A DNA stretch of 64,000 nt. Source: Chryseobacterium sp. JV274 (GTDB lineage Bacteria; Bacteroidota; Bacteroidia; Flavobacteriales; Weeksellaceae). The stretch covers positions 744,001 through 808,000 of the forward strand of contig NZ_LR824569.1 of NCBI RefSeq assembly GCF_903969135.1, given 5' to 3'. This document shows positions 1-8,044 of the stretch, piece after piece; positions within the stretch are counted from its first letter, which is position 1; each line of letters begins with the position of its first letter. A program made the position numbers and the translations under genes. The notes under the pieces were generated by a model that made no database searches, was not told where the DNA came from, and worked only from the letters and a program-made list of their open reading frames with translations.

Positions 1-77
1 GTAGCCTCACCGTGCTGTGCAGACACTAAGTTTAATACAAAAATACTGTAGAATAAAACTGCGAATTTCTTAAACAT
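1..77 (-). CDS. N-terminal fragment, probable ATP synthase F0 subunit a
   Basis: Reading the minus strand from an ATG at 77, 25 codons stay open to the window edge. They encode a signal-peptide-like start: basic MFKK, a hydrophobic core, then VSA followed by QHGEA. Bacteroidetes F0 subunit a proteins have a cleavable N-terminal extension like this. The gene just upstream (137-508) is the kind of small membrane protein that often precedes atpB in flavobacteria. The identity is inferred from position and signal peptide only; any secreted protein would fit the residues visible. Confidence 0.4.
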   Translation of the reverse strand, partial: MFKKFAVLFYSIFVLNLVSAQHGEA

Positions 78-136
78 TGATAGGTTTTTTTCGTTGTGCA
101 AAAATATGATATTTTTTCTAGTTTCAATAAATTATT

Positions 137-508
137 TTACTGTTTTTTATCATGATTAATCAGCTTGATCGCATAGTATGTAAGCAGTGCTGTCAGGACA
201 AAATAAGGGATGATAAAATGGAATTTATAGCCTGGAATCACTTCAAAGTTCAGTTTTTTTCTGATTAAGTACATCAAACCAAATTTTAAAAGAATCAAAC
301 CAATGACAGACAATCCTAAAAATTCCGGTGCTACTCTATTGATTAAGATAATAAGAGTAATCATCATCATAAACATGACGCTCAAGAAAACATAAAACTT
401 AATGATCACAATTTCATCCAGGTGAAAAACAAATTTCCAAAGAGAAAAATGCACCAGGAACGTCAGAAAGAATAAAATGACAACAAGAATATTGGGATTG
501 ATTTTCAT
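137..508 (-). CDS. Small four-helix membrane protein upstream of probable atpB
   Basis: About 123 residues starting MKINPNILVV. The frame stays open upstream to 577, but the extra residues are not membrane-like, and the hydrophobic first helix follows directly on the ATG at 508, so that start is chosen. Four hydrophobic segments (roughly residues 5-25, 35-55, 65-85 and 98-118) alternate with short basic loops, and the tail is KLINHDKKQ. No catalytic motif is visible. Size, topology and position resemble AtpI-like proteins encoded ahead of the F0 genes, which assist assembly of the c-ring. That role is inferred, not read from the residues. Confidence 0.65.
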   Translation of the reverse strand: MKINPNILVVILFFLTFLVHFSLWKFVFHLDEIVIIKFYVFLSVMFMMMITLIILINRVAPEFLGLSVIGLILLKFGLMYLIRKKLNFEVIPGYKFHFIIPYFVLTALLTYYAIKLINHDKKQ

Positions 509-633
509 TCTAAATTTTAATAGACCGCAAAAATAGACTTTTTCTATCGTATTATGATAAGATTTGATATATATCATTTTTTCTTATCTATATAATATTA
601 CGTCCGGACACTTTAGATATGCTAAAAATTCCT

Positions 634-641
634 TATTTTTG
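634..641 (+). promoter_or_regulatory. Bacteroidetes -7 element for ffh
   Basis: TATTTTTG matches TAnnTTTG exactly and lies 23 bp before the ffh ATG. A TTTA at 612-615, 18 bp upstream, may be a weak -33 element (consensus TTTG). Confidence 0.6.
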
Positions 642-664
642 CAAACCTATAATTTACAATAAAT

Positions 665-2023
665 ATGTTTAATAGTTTACAGGATAAATTAGACAAGGCA
701 TTACATAATATTTCCGGTAGAGGAAAAATTACCGAAATCAATGTAGCGGAAACCGTAAAGGAGATCCGTAGAGCATTGGTAGATGCCGACGTTAACTATA
801 AAGTTGCAAAAGATCTTACTAAAAGAGTTCAGGATAAAGCATTAGGAGAGAACGTTCTTACTTCCCTTACGCCTGGACAGCTGATGACGAAAATCGTCCA
901 TGATGAATTGGTAGACCTTATGGGAGGTTCTCAGGAAGGAATCAATCTTTCAGGAAAACCATCTGTAATCCTTATTGCAGGTCTTCAGGGTTCTGGTAAG
1001 ACTACATTCTCAGGAAAGCTTGCTAATTATTTACAAACAAAAAGAAATAAAAAACCTTTATTGGTGGCATGTGACGTTTACCGTCCTGCTGCGATTGACC
1101 AGCTAAAAGTTTTAGGTGGACAAATCGGGGTTCCAGTTTTCACAGAAGAAGGTTCTACAAATCCTTCTACGATTGCTGAAAACGCAATTAATTTTGCAAA
1201 ATCAAACGGTCATGATGTTGTGATCGTGGATACGGCAGGTCGTTTGGCAATTGATGAACAGATGATGAACGAGATTAAGTCAGTTCATTACTTCATTAAA
1301 CCAGATGAAACACTATTCGTTGTTGACTCAATGACAGGTCAGGATGCTGTGAATACGGCAAAAGCATTCAACGATGCTTTGAATTTTGACGGAGTTGTTT
1401 TAACTAAATTAGATGGTGACACCCGTGGTGGAGCTGCTTTGACGATTCGTTCTGTTGTTGAAAAACCAATCAAATTCATTTCTACAGGAGAAAAAATGGA
1501 AGCTTTAGACCTTTTCTACCCGGAAAGGATGGCAGACAGAATCCTGGGAATGGGAGACGTTGTTTCCTTGGTAGAAAGAGCTCAGGAGCAGTTTGACGAA
1601 GAAGAAGCTAAAAAACTTCACAAAAAAATCGCTAAAAACGAGTTTGGTTTTGATGATTTCCTAAAACAGATCAATCAGATCAAGAAGATGGGTAACATGA
1701 AGGACTTAATGGGCATGATTCCTGGTGTTGGAAAAGCGATCAAAGATGTAGAAATCAGTGATGATGCATTCAAGCACATTGAAGCGATTATCTACTCTAT
1801 GACTCCTGAGGAAAGAAGAAGACCTTCTATCATCAATACTCAGAGAAAAGGAAGAATTGCTAAAGGTGCTGGAAGAAAAATCGAAGATGTAAATCAACTG
1901 ATGAAACAATTCGACCAAATGGGTAAAATGATGAAGATGATGCAGGGCCCTCAAGGAAAGCAGATGATGCAGATGATGAGCAAGATGCCAAATATGCCGG
2001 GAATGGGCGGAATGGGAAAATAA
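665..2023 (+). CDS. ffh: Signal recognition particle GTPase Ffh
   Basis: The 452-residue protein is the GTPase subunit of the signal recognition particle, which binds signal sequences on ribosomes and delivers them to FtsY and the Sec translocon. The N domain covers about residues 1-95. The G domain has the P-loop GLQGSGKTT (106-114), DTAGR (189-193) and TKLDGD (247-252). The M domain, from about 300, ends in a very methionine-rich stretch (MGKMMKMMQGPQGKQMMQMM and beyond), as expected for the signal-sequence groove. Length is normal for the family. The gene is a single unit with its own promoter, and a bidirectional terminator follows. Confidence 0.98.
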   Translation: MFNSLQDKLDKALHNISGRGKITEINVAETVKEIRRALVDADVNYKVAKDLTKRVQDKALGENVLTSLTPGQLMTKIVHDELVDLMGGSQEGINLSGKPSVILIAGLQGSGKTTFSGKLANYLQTKRNKKPLLVACDVYRPAAIDQLKVLGGQIGVPVFTEEGSTNPSTIAENAINFAKSNGHDVVIVDTAGRLAIDEQMMNEIKSVHYFIKPDETLFVVDSMTGQDAVNTAKAFNDALNFDGVVLTKLDGDTRGGAALTIRSVVEKPIKFISTGEKMEALDLFYPERMADRILGMGDVVSLVERAQEQFDEEEAKKLHKKIAKNEFGFDDFLKQINQIKKMGNMKDLMGMIPGVGKAIKDVEISDDAFKHIEAIIYSMTPEERRRPSIINTQRKGRIAKGAGRKIEDVNQLMKQFDQMGKMMKMMQGPQGKQMMQMMSKMPNMPGMGGMGK

Positions 2024-2044
2024 CAAGACAAAATCATTCATAAA

Positions 2045-2071
2045 AAAACTCTCAGAATTTCTGAGAGTTTT
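2045..2071. terminator. Bidirectional terminator between ffh and the barrel-protein gene
   Basis: CTCTCAGA (2049-2056) and TCTGAGAG (2060-2067) form an 8-bp stem with loop ATT, extended by A/T pairs. There is an A-run before and a T-run after, so it can serve both converging genes. Confidence 0.85.
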
Positions 2072-2091
2072 TATTTTATCTGAATATGGGT

Positions 2092-2754
2092 TTATTTAAA
2101 TTTATACCCTAGCCCCAGCTGGAAGAAATTCATTTTTAATGTTTCACCATCTACAGGGTTCTTGATCATATTGGTAAGACCAAAGCTATAGCGTGCATCT
2201 ACAAATAATCCTTTATGGATGTTGTAATCAGCTCCTAAGAAAATACCAAAATCTGTGGATTTCAATGTATCATTCAGATACCTTTCTACATAACGCTCTC
2301 CTTCTCGGATTCCTGAAGGATCTACCATTCCTGCATTCGGACCGCTCATCTCAAATTTCACCTTGTTATTGGTCTTAAAACTCACATACGGACCTGCATA
2401 AATACCTAGTTCCGGAGTTACATAATATCTTGCAGACACAGGAATTACAATTCTGTTAAGGTTCATCTTTTCAGTTACTGTAATACCTGGCAATGAAACT
2501 TCTGCTTTTCCTCCAAGATTAGCATATTCAAGCTCTCCCTGAATAGCAAATTTGTTATTGAATTTGTGTTCAACCAAACCCCCAACATAAAATCCGGATT
2601 TAGATTTCATGCCGCCTTCAATTCCACCAAATTCAAAATCACCTTCATTAGTATTCAATTTTGATAAAGCATATCCTGCTTTTAACCCGAATGTGGTTTG
2701 CGCATTTAAACCTGCAAATAAAGCGATTGCAGACGCTAATAAGATTTTTTTCAT
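2092..2754 (-). CDS. Outer-membrane beta-barrel protein, PorT-like
   Basis: A 220-residue protein with a signal peptide (MKKILLASAIALFAGLNA, then QTTFG). Alternating hydrophobic strands follow, ending in the aromatic-rich FFQLGLGYKFK typical of barrels inserted by BamA. The pattern GLKAGYALS near the start, VGGLVEHKFNNKFAIQGE in the middle and DARYSFGLTN late matches the OMP_b-brl_2 type found in many paralogs in Bacteroidetes. It resembles the gene at 5307-5969 in length and motif order. Function is unknown; such proteins are usually small porins or structural barrels. Confidence 0.85.
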   Translation of the reverse strand: MKKILLASAIALFAGLNAQTTFGLKAGYALSKLNTNEGDFEFGGIEGGMKSKSGFYVGGLVEHKFNNKFAIQGELEYANLGGKAEVSLPGITVTEKMNLNRIVIPVSARYYVTPELGIYAGPYVSFKTNNKVKFEMSGPNAGMVDPSGIREGERYVERYLNDTLKSTDFGIFLGADYNIHKGLFVDARYSFGLTNMIKNPVDGETLKMNFFQLGLGYKFK

Positions 2755-2781
2755 GATTATTAAATAGTTTTATAGTAAAGA

Positions 2782-2807
2782 AGTCCTAAGATAGCAATCT
2801 CAGGACT
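2782..2807 (-). terminator. Hairpin downstream of barrel gene 2827-3489
   Basis: AGTCCTAAGAT and ATCTCAGGACT pair around an AGCA loop with one mismatch. On the minus strand it is followed by TTCTTTACT, a poor T-tract, so termination may be partial. It is a diverged copy of the hairpin at 3515-3541. Confidence 0.55.
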
Positions 2808-2826
2808 AATTCATCTATTTTATTTA

Positions 2827-3489
2827 TTATTTTGCAAATACATATTTAACTCCAAAAGTCACGGAAGTTAAACTGATCCCAAATTTGTAGTCATCAGCTC
2901 TTTTGGCACCGTCAATATCTCTTTTGTAAGTATTGTACCCGAACTCTCCTATTGTTGCTTCAATTGACCAGTTCTTCGTTATGAAATAATCCAGACCCGG
3001 CTTAATATTCACTCCAATGTTAGTATAGTTATTTTTTTGCATAAACGGAGCGGAAAGTATAGGATCTCCACCATTACCATCACTGTTAAAATCCAACTCT
3101 TCCTTGCCAAACTCCAATGGAACCTGCAATTGTCCGAAAATGTATAATTTATCAGATAAAGTCCAGTATTTTCTTATGAATGGAGCTACCACAAATGCGT
3201 TATCCGTATTTTTTATTTCAACCGGATTACTGAATTCACTTGCATTTACTTTGTATTTGGTAACAGCACTTTTGTATCCTACTCCTAGTCCCACCGCTAA
3301 ATTTGTATTAACGAAATAACCTGCTGTAGGAAGAATCCTGATTACATTGTCCTTTCTGTTCCCACCAAATTCATTGGTTTCCTTGTGATAAAACCCTACC
3401 TGTCCTGAAAGATAAGAAGTTCCTTTAGCAATCTGTGCGTTTGATAAACCAAAAAGCGCAACAGCGCCCATCAATACGATTTTTTTCAT
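2827..3489 (-). CDS. Outer-membrane beta-barrel protein, tandem paralog A
   Basis: A 220-residue secreted barrel with the signal peptide MKKIVLMGAVALFGLSNA, cut before QIAKG. Motifs are YLSGQVGFY, YFVNTNLAVGLGVGYKS, KYWTLSDKLYIFGQLQVP and VKPGLDYFITKNWSIEATIG, with a terminal VTFGVKYVFAK strand. These match the next gene (3562-4218) almost position for position. The middle loop differs: here it is charged (KEELDFNSDGNGGDP), there Ser/Thr-rich. The pair arose by tandem duplication. The ligand or pore role is unknown. Confidence 0.85.
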   Translation of the reverse strand: MKKIVLMGAVALFGLSNAQIAKGTSYLSGQVGFYHKETNEFGGNRKDNVIRILPTAGYFVNTNLAVGLGVGYKSAVTKYKVNASEFSNPVEIKNTDNAFVVAPFIRKYWTLSDKLYIFGQLQVPLEFGKEELDFNSDGNGGDPILSAPFMQKNNYTNIGVNIKPGLDYFITKNWSIEATIGEFGYNTYKRDIDGAKRADDYKFGISLTSVTFGVKYVFAK

Positions 3490-3514
3490 GATTATTATAT
3501 TAGTTTTATAAAAA

Positions 3515-3541
3515 AAAGCCCTAAGAATTTCTCAGGGCTTT
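3515..3541 (-). terminator. Terminator of barrel gene 3562-4218
   Basis: AAAGCCCT (3515-3522) pairs with AGGGCTTT (3534-3541), extended by AAGA/TCTC-type pairing around a small loop. On the minus strand it is followed by a long T-run. It is the homologous, stronger version of the hairpin at 2782-2807. Confidence 0.85.
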
Positions 3542-3561
3542 CTTGCTATATGCTTTGTTTA

Positions 3562-4218
3562 TTATTTTGCAAATACATATTTAACTCCGAAAGTTACAGA
3601 AGATAAATTCAATCCGAAGTTATAGTTGTTTGTAGCATCACCATCTTTTGGCTTGTAGTTGCTATAACCGAACTCACCGATAGTAGCTTCGATAGACCAG
3701 TTCTTGTTTAAGAAATAATCTAAACCTGGCTTCACAGTAACACCGATTTTAGTGTATTTAGCTTCAGTAGAAGTAGAGTTTGTAACAACTGAATTTCCAG
3801 AAGTAGCTACAGAGTTAGTTTCAGTTTCAGTTTTTCCAAACTGCATTGGCACTGCTAATTGTCCGAAGAAATATAACTTGTCAGATAAAGTCCAGTATTT
3901 TCTTACGAATGGAGCAACAACAAAAGCTGGAGTTTTAACGATGCTTTCGTTTACAATTGTAGTGTTTCCTAAAGTTGCTGTATTAGTTACAGTGTTCTTT
4001 TCAGTTTGGTAACCAATTCCTAATCCAACTGCTAAGTTAGTGTTTACGAAATATCCAACTGTAGGTAATACGTTGAAGTTTTCTTTTTTAATGTTTCCGT
4101 TGTTAGATTCTTCTTGAGAATAACCAACAGATCCTGATAAATATGTAGTTCCTTTAGCAATTTGAGCGTTTGATAAACCAAAAAGTGCAACAGCACCCGC
4201 TAATAATATTTTTTTCAT
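3562..4218 (-). CDS. Outer-membrane beta-barrel protein, tandem paralog B
   Basis: A 218-residue secreted barrel with the signal peptide MKKILLAGAVALFGLSNA, cut before QIAKG. It has the same succession of strands as 2827-3489, including KYWTLSDKLYFFGQLAVP, VKPGLDYFLNKNWSIEATIG and the C-terminal VTFGVKYVFAK. Its long loop after GQL (TETETNSVATSGNSVVTNST) is rich in Ser, Thr and Asn, and codons there look like low-complexity expansion. It has its own promoter and terminator, so it is transcribed separately from its copy. Function unknown. Confidence 0.85.
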   Translation of the reverse strand: MKKILLAGAVALFGLSNAQIAKGTTYLSGSVGYSQEESNNGNIKKENFNVLPTVGYFVNTNLAVGLGIGYQTEKNTVTNTATLGNTTIVNESIVKTPAFVVAPFVRKYWTLSDKLYFFGQLAVPMQFGKTETETNSVATSGNSVVTNSTSTEAKYTKIGVTVKPGLDYFLNKNWSIEATIGEFGYSNYKPKDGDATNNYNFGLNLSSVTFGVKYVFAK

Positions 4219-4246
4219 TTTAAAAAATTTTAATACTTTCTGAGGG

Positions 4247-4254
4247 CAAATTTA
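4247..4254 (-). promoter_or_regulatory. -7 element for barrel gene 3562-4218
   Basis: On the minus strand this reads TAAATTTG, an exact TAnnTTTG match 28 bp before the start codon. No good -33 TTTG is seen at the usual spacing. Confidence 0.5.
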
Positions 4255-4255
4255 C

Positions 4256-4634
4256 AGTGGTCCTCATTAATATTAAAATTTGTTAATGTGATTAATATCA
4301 TTGTTAAATTTTAGAGTATTGTAAAAATAAATCATAGTTAAGAGAAGTTATTGAGTTTTTCACAATATTATGAATAAAAAAACTCCATTTTACTAACGAG
4401 AGGTGAATATGTTTACTTTTTTAAATTTTCGTTTTTTTTCTAAAACCCCATGAATTCTGGAAAAATGCCAAAATAAGTTAACCTAAAATATTAACTTTTA
4501 AGTTATTAACTCTTAAAAATTAAACATTTGTTTATAATATGAAGTTGTTTTTATCTTTCCTAATCGCTGTAGGGCCATTATTTCAAAAATTTCTGATAAA
4601 AGGTCTGTAAGTCTGCTTATATTATATCAAAAAA
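4256..4634. other. Gene-free AT-rich spacer
   Basis: No convincing gene. It holds A/T runs, a 23-codon ORF on the plus strand (4539-4610, ATG to TAA, mostly hydrophobic residues), and then the strong GC-rich hairpin at 4635-4655, which could also end a plus-strand transcript. A small RNA or small protein is possible but not supported further. Confidence 0.4.
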
Positions 4635-4655
4635 ACTCCGGCCTTCGGCCGGAGT
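4635..4655 (-). terminator. GC-rich terminator of gene 4677-5174
   Basis: ACTCCGGCC and GGCCGGAGT form a perfect 9-bp stem closed by TTC. There are A-runs on the left and T-runs on the right, so it works in either direction. The minus-strand barrel gene ends 22 bp away. Confidence 0.9.
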
Positions 4656-4676
4656 TTTTAATATGCAATTGCTTTC

Positions 4677-5174
4677 TTATTTCAAAAAGAAATTATAACC
4701 AATGTTAACAGCTCCTACATTCCAGCTATCTCTGTACCAACCATAGTCACGTCTGTTACTGATTGACTGATATCCGATGTACAACTCTCCTTTAGACATT
4801 TGATATCCAAATTTAGGCTGTGCATAGAAACCACCATCCACTCCATCTTTTGTAGAGATACCATATCCCAGGTCTAATCCTACAAAGATAGGAGCTCCAG
4901 AGAATCTGTATTTACCGGAAACAGCTACAGGAATAAATCCGAAATCATCAAAGTGATCTTTTCCGAAGAAATGAGAATATCCTGTTGTTACCCCAAGGTC
5001 AAGACCTTTAGCAATATTCCACATATAAGCAGCATCCACTCCTAATGTAAATGAAGATACATCACTTGCATCAGACACAGGAACCCCAATATGTCCACCA
5101 ATTTTAAAACCTTCCTGCGCTTGAGCAGCACCTCCTAAAAGTGCAAAAGCACCTAGTAATAATAGTTTTTTCAT
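4677..5174 (-). CDS. Short outer-membrane beta-barrel protein
   Basis: A 165-residue protein with the signal peptide MKKLLLLGAFALLGGAAQA before QEGFK. About eight amphipathic strands follow (GGHIGVPV, FTLGVDAAYMW, DLGVTTGYSHFF, VAVSGKYRF, FVGLDLGYGI, YAQPKFGYQM, GELYIGYQSI, VGAVNIGYNFFLK), ending in an aromatic Phe-Leu-Lys. This is an 8-strand barrel architecture like OmpW or OmpA-N, but without a recognisable family signature. It is shorter than its neighbours and not closely related to the duplicated pair. Confidence 0.8.
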   Translation of the reverse strand: MKKLLLLGAFALLGGAAQAQEGFKIGGHIGVPVSDASDVSSFTLGVDAAYMWNIAKGLDLGVTTGYSHFFGKDHFDDFGFIPVAVSGKYRFSGAPIFVGLDLGYGISTKDGVDGGFYAQPKFGYQMSKGELYIGYQSISNRRDYGWYRDSWNVGAVNIGYNFFLK

Positions 5175-5200
5175 TTTTTTAGTAGCTTTGAATTATTCTG

Positions 5201-5208
5201 CAAAAGTA
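5201..5208 (-). promoter_or_regulatory. -7 element for gene 4677-5174
   Basis: On the minus strand this reads TACTTTTG followed by C, an exact TAnnTTTG match 26 bp before the start codon. Confidence 0.6.
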
Positions 5209-5250
5209 CTAATTATTTTCATCATAAGGATACAACCGCTCTACAACGAG

Positions 5251-5279
5251 AAAAGCAGAACAATTTTTGTCCTGCTTTT
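5251..5279 (-). terminator. Terminator of gene 5307-5969
   Basis: AAAAGCAGAACA and TGTCCTGCTTTT pair (one G-T wobble on the minus strand) around a 5-nt loop. On the minus strand the stem leads into TTTT. Confidence 0.75.
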
Positions 5280-5306
5280 TATTATTTCTAAATAAGATTT
5301 TCAGAA

Positions 5307-5969
5307 TTAGTTTCCTCCGAATTTGAAACCTACACCCACCTGAGCAAAGCTGTTCTTTACAGTACCTCCACTATTATCGTTAGATAGGTTGGATACACCT
5401 AAGCTGTATCTTGCATCAAAGAAAAGTCCGTTCTCCAGCATATATTCAACTCCTAAGAAAGGAGCAAGGTTTAAAGATTTGATATCTTTTTTAATATCCA
5501 CATCACCAGTATCTCCTTCCACTTCTACATCAAGGAAATCTGAGCCAATTACAGTTTTTTGTTTAGCCGTAAGAATAATTCCTACGTTAACACCTGCTGC
5601 TACAGAAAAACCTTCAGTAATAAAGTATTTTGCAGAAACAGGAACCAAAAGAGTTCCAAAAGTAATCTTAGTTGACTCCCCAAAATACATTCCTCCAGCA
5701 TTTACTCCGTCAATTTTTTCTTTAGCTCCAAGTGGTGAGTATAAAACCTCTCCCTGAACAGCAAAGTTATCATTGAATTTGTACTCAGCCATTCCACCGA
5801 TATAGAAAGTATATTTAGGAGACATTTTTCTTCCGTCAAGATCATCTTGCTTATCATCTAGTTTAATAGTTGACATTGCGAAACCAGCTTTAGGACCAAA
5901 TCGAAATTCCTGAGCGTTTGCAGAAATTCCCATAACAGCGACTGCTGCAACAAGTAAAAGTTTTTTCAT
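5307..5969 (-). CDS. Outer-membrane beta-barrel protein, PorT-like
   Basis: A 220-residue protein with the signal peptide MKKLLLVAAVAVMGISANA before QEFRFG. It then has FGPKAGFAMS, YIGGMAEYKFNDNFAVQGEV, TLLVPVSAKYFITEGFSVAAGVNVG and DARYSLGVSN, and a terminal FAQVGVGFKFGGN. The order of motifs matches 2092-2754 (OMP_b-brl_2 type), so these two are older paralogs flanking the duplicated pair. An acidic periplasmic or external loop (DVEVEGDTGDVDIKKDIK) separates two strands. Specific function unknown. Confidence 0.85.
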   Translation of the reverse strand: MKKLLLVAAVAVMGISANAQEFRFGPKAGFAMSTIKLDDKQDDLDGRKMSPKYTFYIGGMAEYKFNDNFAVQGEVLYSPLGAKEKIDGVNAGGMYFGESTKITFGTLLVPVSAKYFITEGFSVAAGVNVGIILTAKQKTVIGSDFLDVEVEGDTGDVDIKKDIKSLNLAPFLGVEYMLENGLFFDARYSLGVSNLSNDNSGGTVKNSFAQVGVGFKFGGN

Positions 5970-5998
5970 GTTTAATTAGTTTTTACATTCAAGGTCTG

Positions 5999-6029
5999 CA
6001 AAACTAATTATTTTTTTCAAATTAACAAA
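5999..6029 (-). promoter_or_regulatory. Complete TTTG-N19-TAnnTTTG promoter for gene 5307-5969
   Basis: On the minus strand TTTG (6026-6029) is followed after exactly 19 bp by TAGTTTTG (5999-6006). This is the full Bacteroidetes housekeeping promoter and ends 29 bp before the start codon. Confidence 0.8.
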
Positions 6030-6088
6030 TTTTAACTAACCAATTTAAGGTTAATAAAAGGTTAACGGAAACTTTCACCTATTCTTAA

Positions 6089-7048
6089 CTAGTCGTTTCT
6101 TAGTCTTTTGTCCTCATCATTATAAGCAAGAATAATCTTTCTTACCACCGGATGTCTTACCACATCCTCTTCTGTAAGATGCACAAACCCGATCTCCTTC
6201 ACTCCGTTTAAAATCCTCATAGCTTCTTTCAGCCCGGACTGCTGGTTTTTCGGAAGGTCAATCTGGCTCGGATCTCCTGTGATAATGAATTTAGCATTCA
6301 TACCCATTCTGGTAAGGAACATTTTCATCTGTGCATGAGTTGTATTCTGCGCTTCATCAAGAATCACAAAAGCATCATCAAGGGTACGTCCTCTCATGAA
6401 AGCCAAAGGAGCTACTTCAATTACTTTTTTCTCCATAAAACCTTCCAGTTTCTCATGGGGAATCATATCACGAAGTGCATCGTACAAAGGCTGCAAATAT
6501 GGATCCAGCTTCTCTTTAAGGTCACCGGGAAGGAATCCCAGACTTTCTCCCGCTTCTACAGCCGGTCTTGTCAGAATGATTCTTTTCACTTCTTTATCTC
6601 TTAAAGCTCTTGCGGCCAATGCTACACTGGTATATGTTTTTCCAGTTCCAGCAGGACCAATGGCGAAGACCATATCCTTTTTCTCCGTCTCCTTTACCAA
6701 TTTTTTAAGATTGGTTGTTTTAGCCTTAATAACTTTTCCGTTGACCCCTTTTACGATAATATCCTGATCAAAAACCAGTTGTTTCTCATTTTCGTCTTTA
6801 ATATTTAGTATATTTTCAACGTCTTTCAGGCCTATTGAGTTGTTTTTGGAGATAAAACTGACAATATCATTCAGTTTTTGTTTCAGTATATCTAAAGCTT
6901 CCTTATTTCCCATGGCAAAGATGACATGATCTCTTCCTGTAATTTTAATGGTTGGAAAGCTTGATTTTATTAAGTTGAAATATTGGTTATTAACTCCATA
7001 GAAGATTTTCGCATCGATATCTTCCAAATCATATGTTAATTCAAACAT
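6089..7048 (-). CDS. phoH: PhoH-family ATPase/RNA helicase-like protein
   Basis: A 319-residue PhoH/YbeZ-type P-loop NTPase. Walker A is GPAGTGKT (131-138), Walker B is VILDEAQN (228-235), and the sensor-like motif TGDPSQIDL is at 257-265, all characteristic of PhoH. An N-terminal KH-like region with NNQYFNLIKSSF and GRDHVIFAMGNKEA precedes the ATPase. The family is linked to RNA processing with YbeY and acts in the cytoplasm; the exact reaction is not settled. It is a single gene between a barrel gene and a divergent SAM hydrolase. Length matches other PhoH proteins. Confidence 0.95.
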   Translation of the reverse strand: MFELTYDLEDIDAKIFYGVNNQYFNLIKSSFPTIKITGRDHVIFAMGNKEALDILKQKLNDIVSFISKNNSIGLKDVENILNIKDENEKQLVFDQDIIVKGVNGKVIKAKTTNLKKLVKETEKKDMVFAIGPAGTGKTYTSVALAARALRDKEVKRIILTRPAVEAGESLGFLPGDLKEKLDPYLQPLYDALRDMIPHEKLEGFMEKKVIEVAPLAFMRGRTLDDAFVILDEAQNTTHAQMKMFLTRMGMNAKFIITGDPSQIDLPKNQQSGLKEAMRILNGVKEIGFVHLTEEDVVRHPVVRKIILAYNDEDKRLRND

Positions 7049-7090
7049 GCAGTATTTTTATTTTTAGATTTTAAAATTAAAGCTTTTTTT

Positions 7091-7098
7091 CAAATTTA
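7091..7098 (-). promoter_or_regulatory. -7 element for phoH
   Basis: Minus-strand TAAATTTG, an exact TAnnTTTG match 42 bp before the phoH start. A TTTG-like ATTG lies 17 bp further upstream. Confidence 0.45.
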
Positions 7099-7145
7099 TA
7101 TCAAATTCTTTTCAACAATCTTTCGGGCTTTCTTTTTATTTTAAA

Positions 7146-7153
7146 TAACTTTG
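7146..7153 (+). promoter_or_regulatory. -7 element for the SAM hydrolase gene
   Basis: TAACTTTG followed by C, an exact TAnnTTTG match 28 bp before the ATG at 7182. Confidence 0.6.
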
Positions 7154-7181
7154 CAATACTACATTATTCTAGAAATTGCTC

Positions 7182-8009
7182 ATGTCAATTATTACCCTTA
7201 CTTCGGATTTCGGAAATTTAGATTACAGAGTTCCCGCTGTGAAAGGCAAAATTCTGTCTCTAAACCCTGAGGTTAATATTATTGATATAACCCACGATAT
7301 CCAGGCATTCAACCTTATACAGACTTCGTATATTGTAAGAAATGCTTATAAATATTTTCCTAAAGGAAGCATTCACATCATTTCCGTAGACAGTTTTCAC
7401 AACAGATCAAGAAAGAATATCATTTACAAAGCCGATGGATCTTACTTTTTAGCGGCAGATAACGGTCTTTTAAGCCTTATCTTTTTTGATATTAAACCGG
7501 AAGCAATCTATGAACTTACGCTGAACAACCGTTTTGATGACATCATCAACTTTACTTCTACAGATATTTTTGTTCCTGCAGCGGTACATCTTGCCAATGG
7601 CGGACTCCCTGAAGTAATAGGGCGAAAAATAAGTACAGCCAAACAACTGATGTTCCCAAGAGCAGTTTATAATGAATCGGAAGGCATGATTATCGGCGAA
7701 GTAACTTATATTGATAATTTCGGAAATATAATCTCAAATATCAACAAAGACTTTTTTGAAAATATCAGCAAAGGCTACGATAGTTTTACCATAAAATTCA
7801 GAAATTTAAGCCTTTCAAGGATATTTTCCAGCCATACGGAGGTTGTTTCAGACTGGGAAAGGGAAACAGAATTCCATGGGCAGTCTGCTGCTATTTTCAA
7901 TGATAGTCAATTATTGGAGCTTACCATCTATAAAGGAAGTAAGAAAAACGGTGCTAAAAGCCTGTTTGGATTGAATGTGGGCGAAAATATTTATATTGAA
8001 TTCAGCTAA
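7182..8009 (+). CDS. S-adenosyl-L-methionine hydrolase (SAM hydroxide adenosyltransferase)
   Basis: A 275-residue protein of the DUF62 / SAM chlorinase-fluorinase superfamily. Most members split S-adenosylmethionine into adenosine and methionine using water. N-terminal ITLTSDFG with D at residue 9, the IIDITHDI segment and HIISVDSFHN are family hallmarks. The C-terminal part starts with GEVTYIDNFGNIISNI, and this YIDxFGN motif marks the second domain. The ATG at 7182 is used because it leads directly into the conserved strand; a TTG six bases earlier is in frame but unneeded. Fluorinase activity is very unlikely. It is a single gene with its own promoter. Confidence 0.85.
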   Translation: MSIITLTSDFGNLDYRVPAVKGKILSLNPEVNIIDITHDIQAFNLIQTSYIVRNAYKYFPKGSIHIISVDSFHNRSRKNIIYKADGSYFLAADNGLLSLIFFDIKPEAIYELTLNNRFDDIINFTSTDIFVPAAVHLANGGLPEVIGRKISTAKQLMFPRAVYNESEGMIIGEVTYIDNFGNIISNINKDFFENISKGYDSFTIKFRNLSLSRIFSSHTEVVSDWERETEFHGQSAAIFNDSQLLELTIYKGSKKNGAKSLFGLNVGENIYIEFS

Positions 8010-8044
8010 GATTATATATTTCATAAAAAAACCGATTTTTTTTA

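Noticed and set aside
1706..2041. 111-codon minus-strand frame opposite ffh, rich in His and Leu
   Set aside because: It mirrors the Met-rich coding sequence of the ffh M domain and has no protein-like features or promoter.
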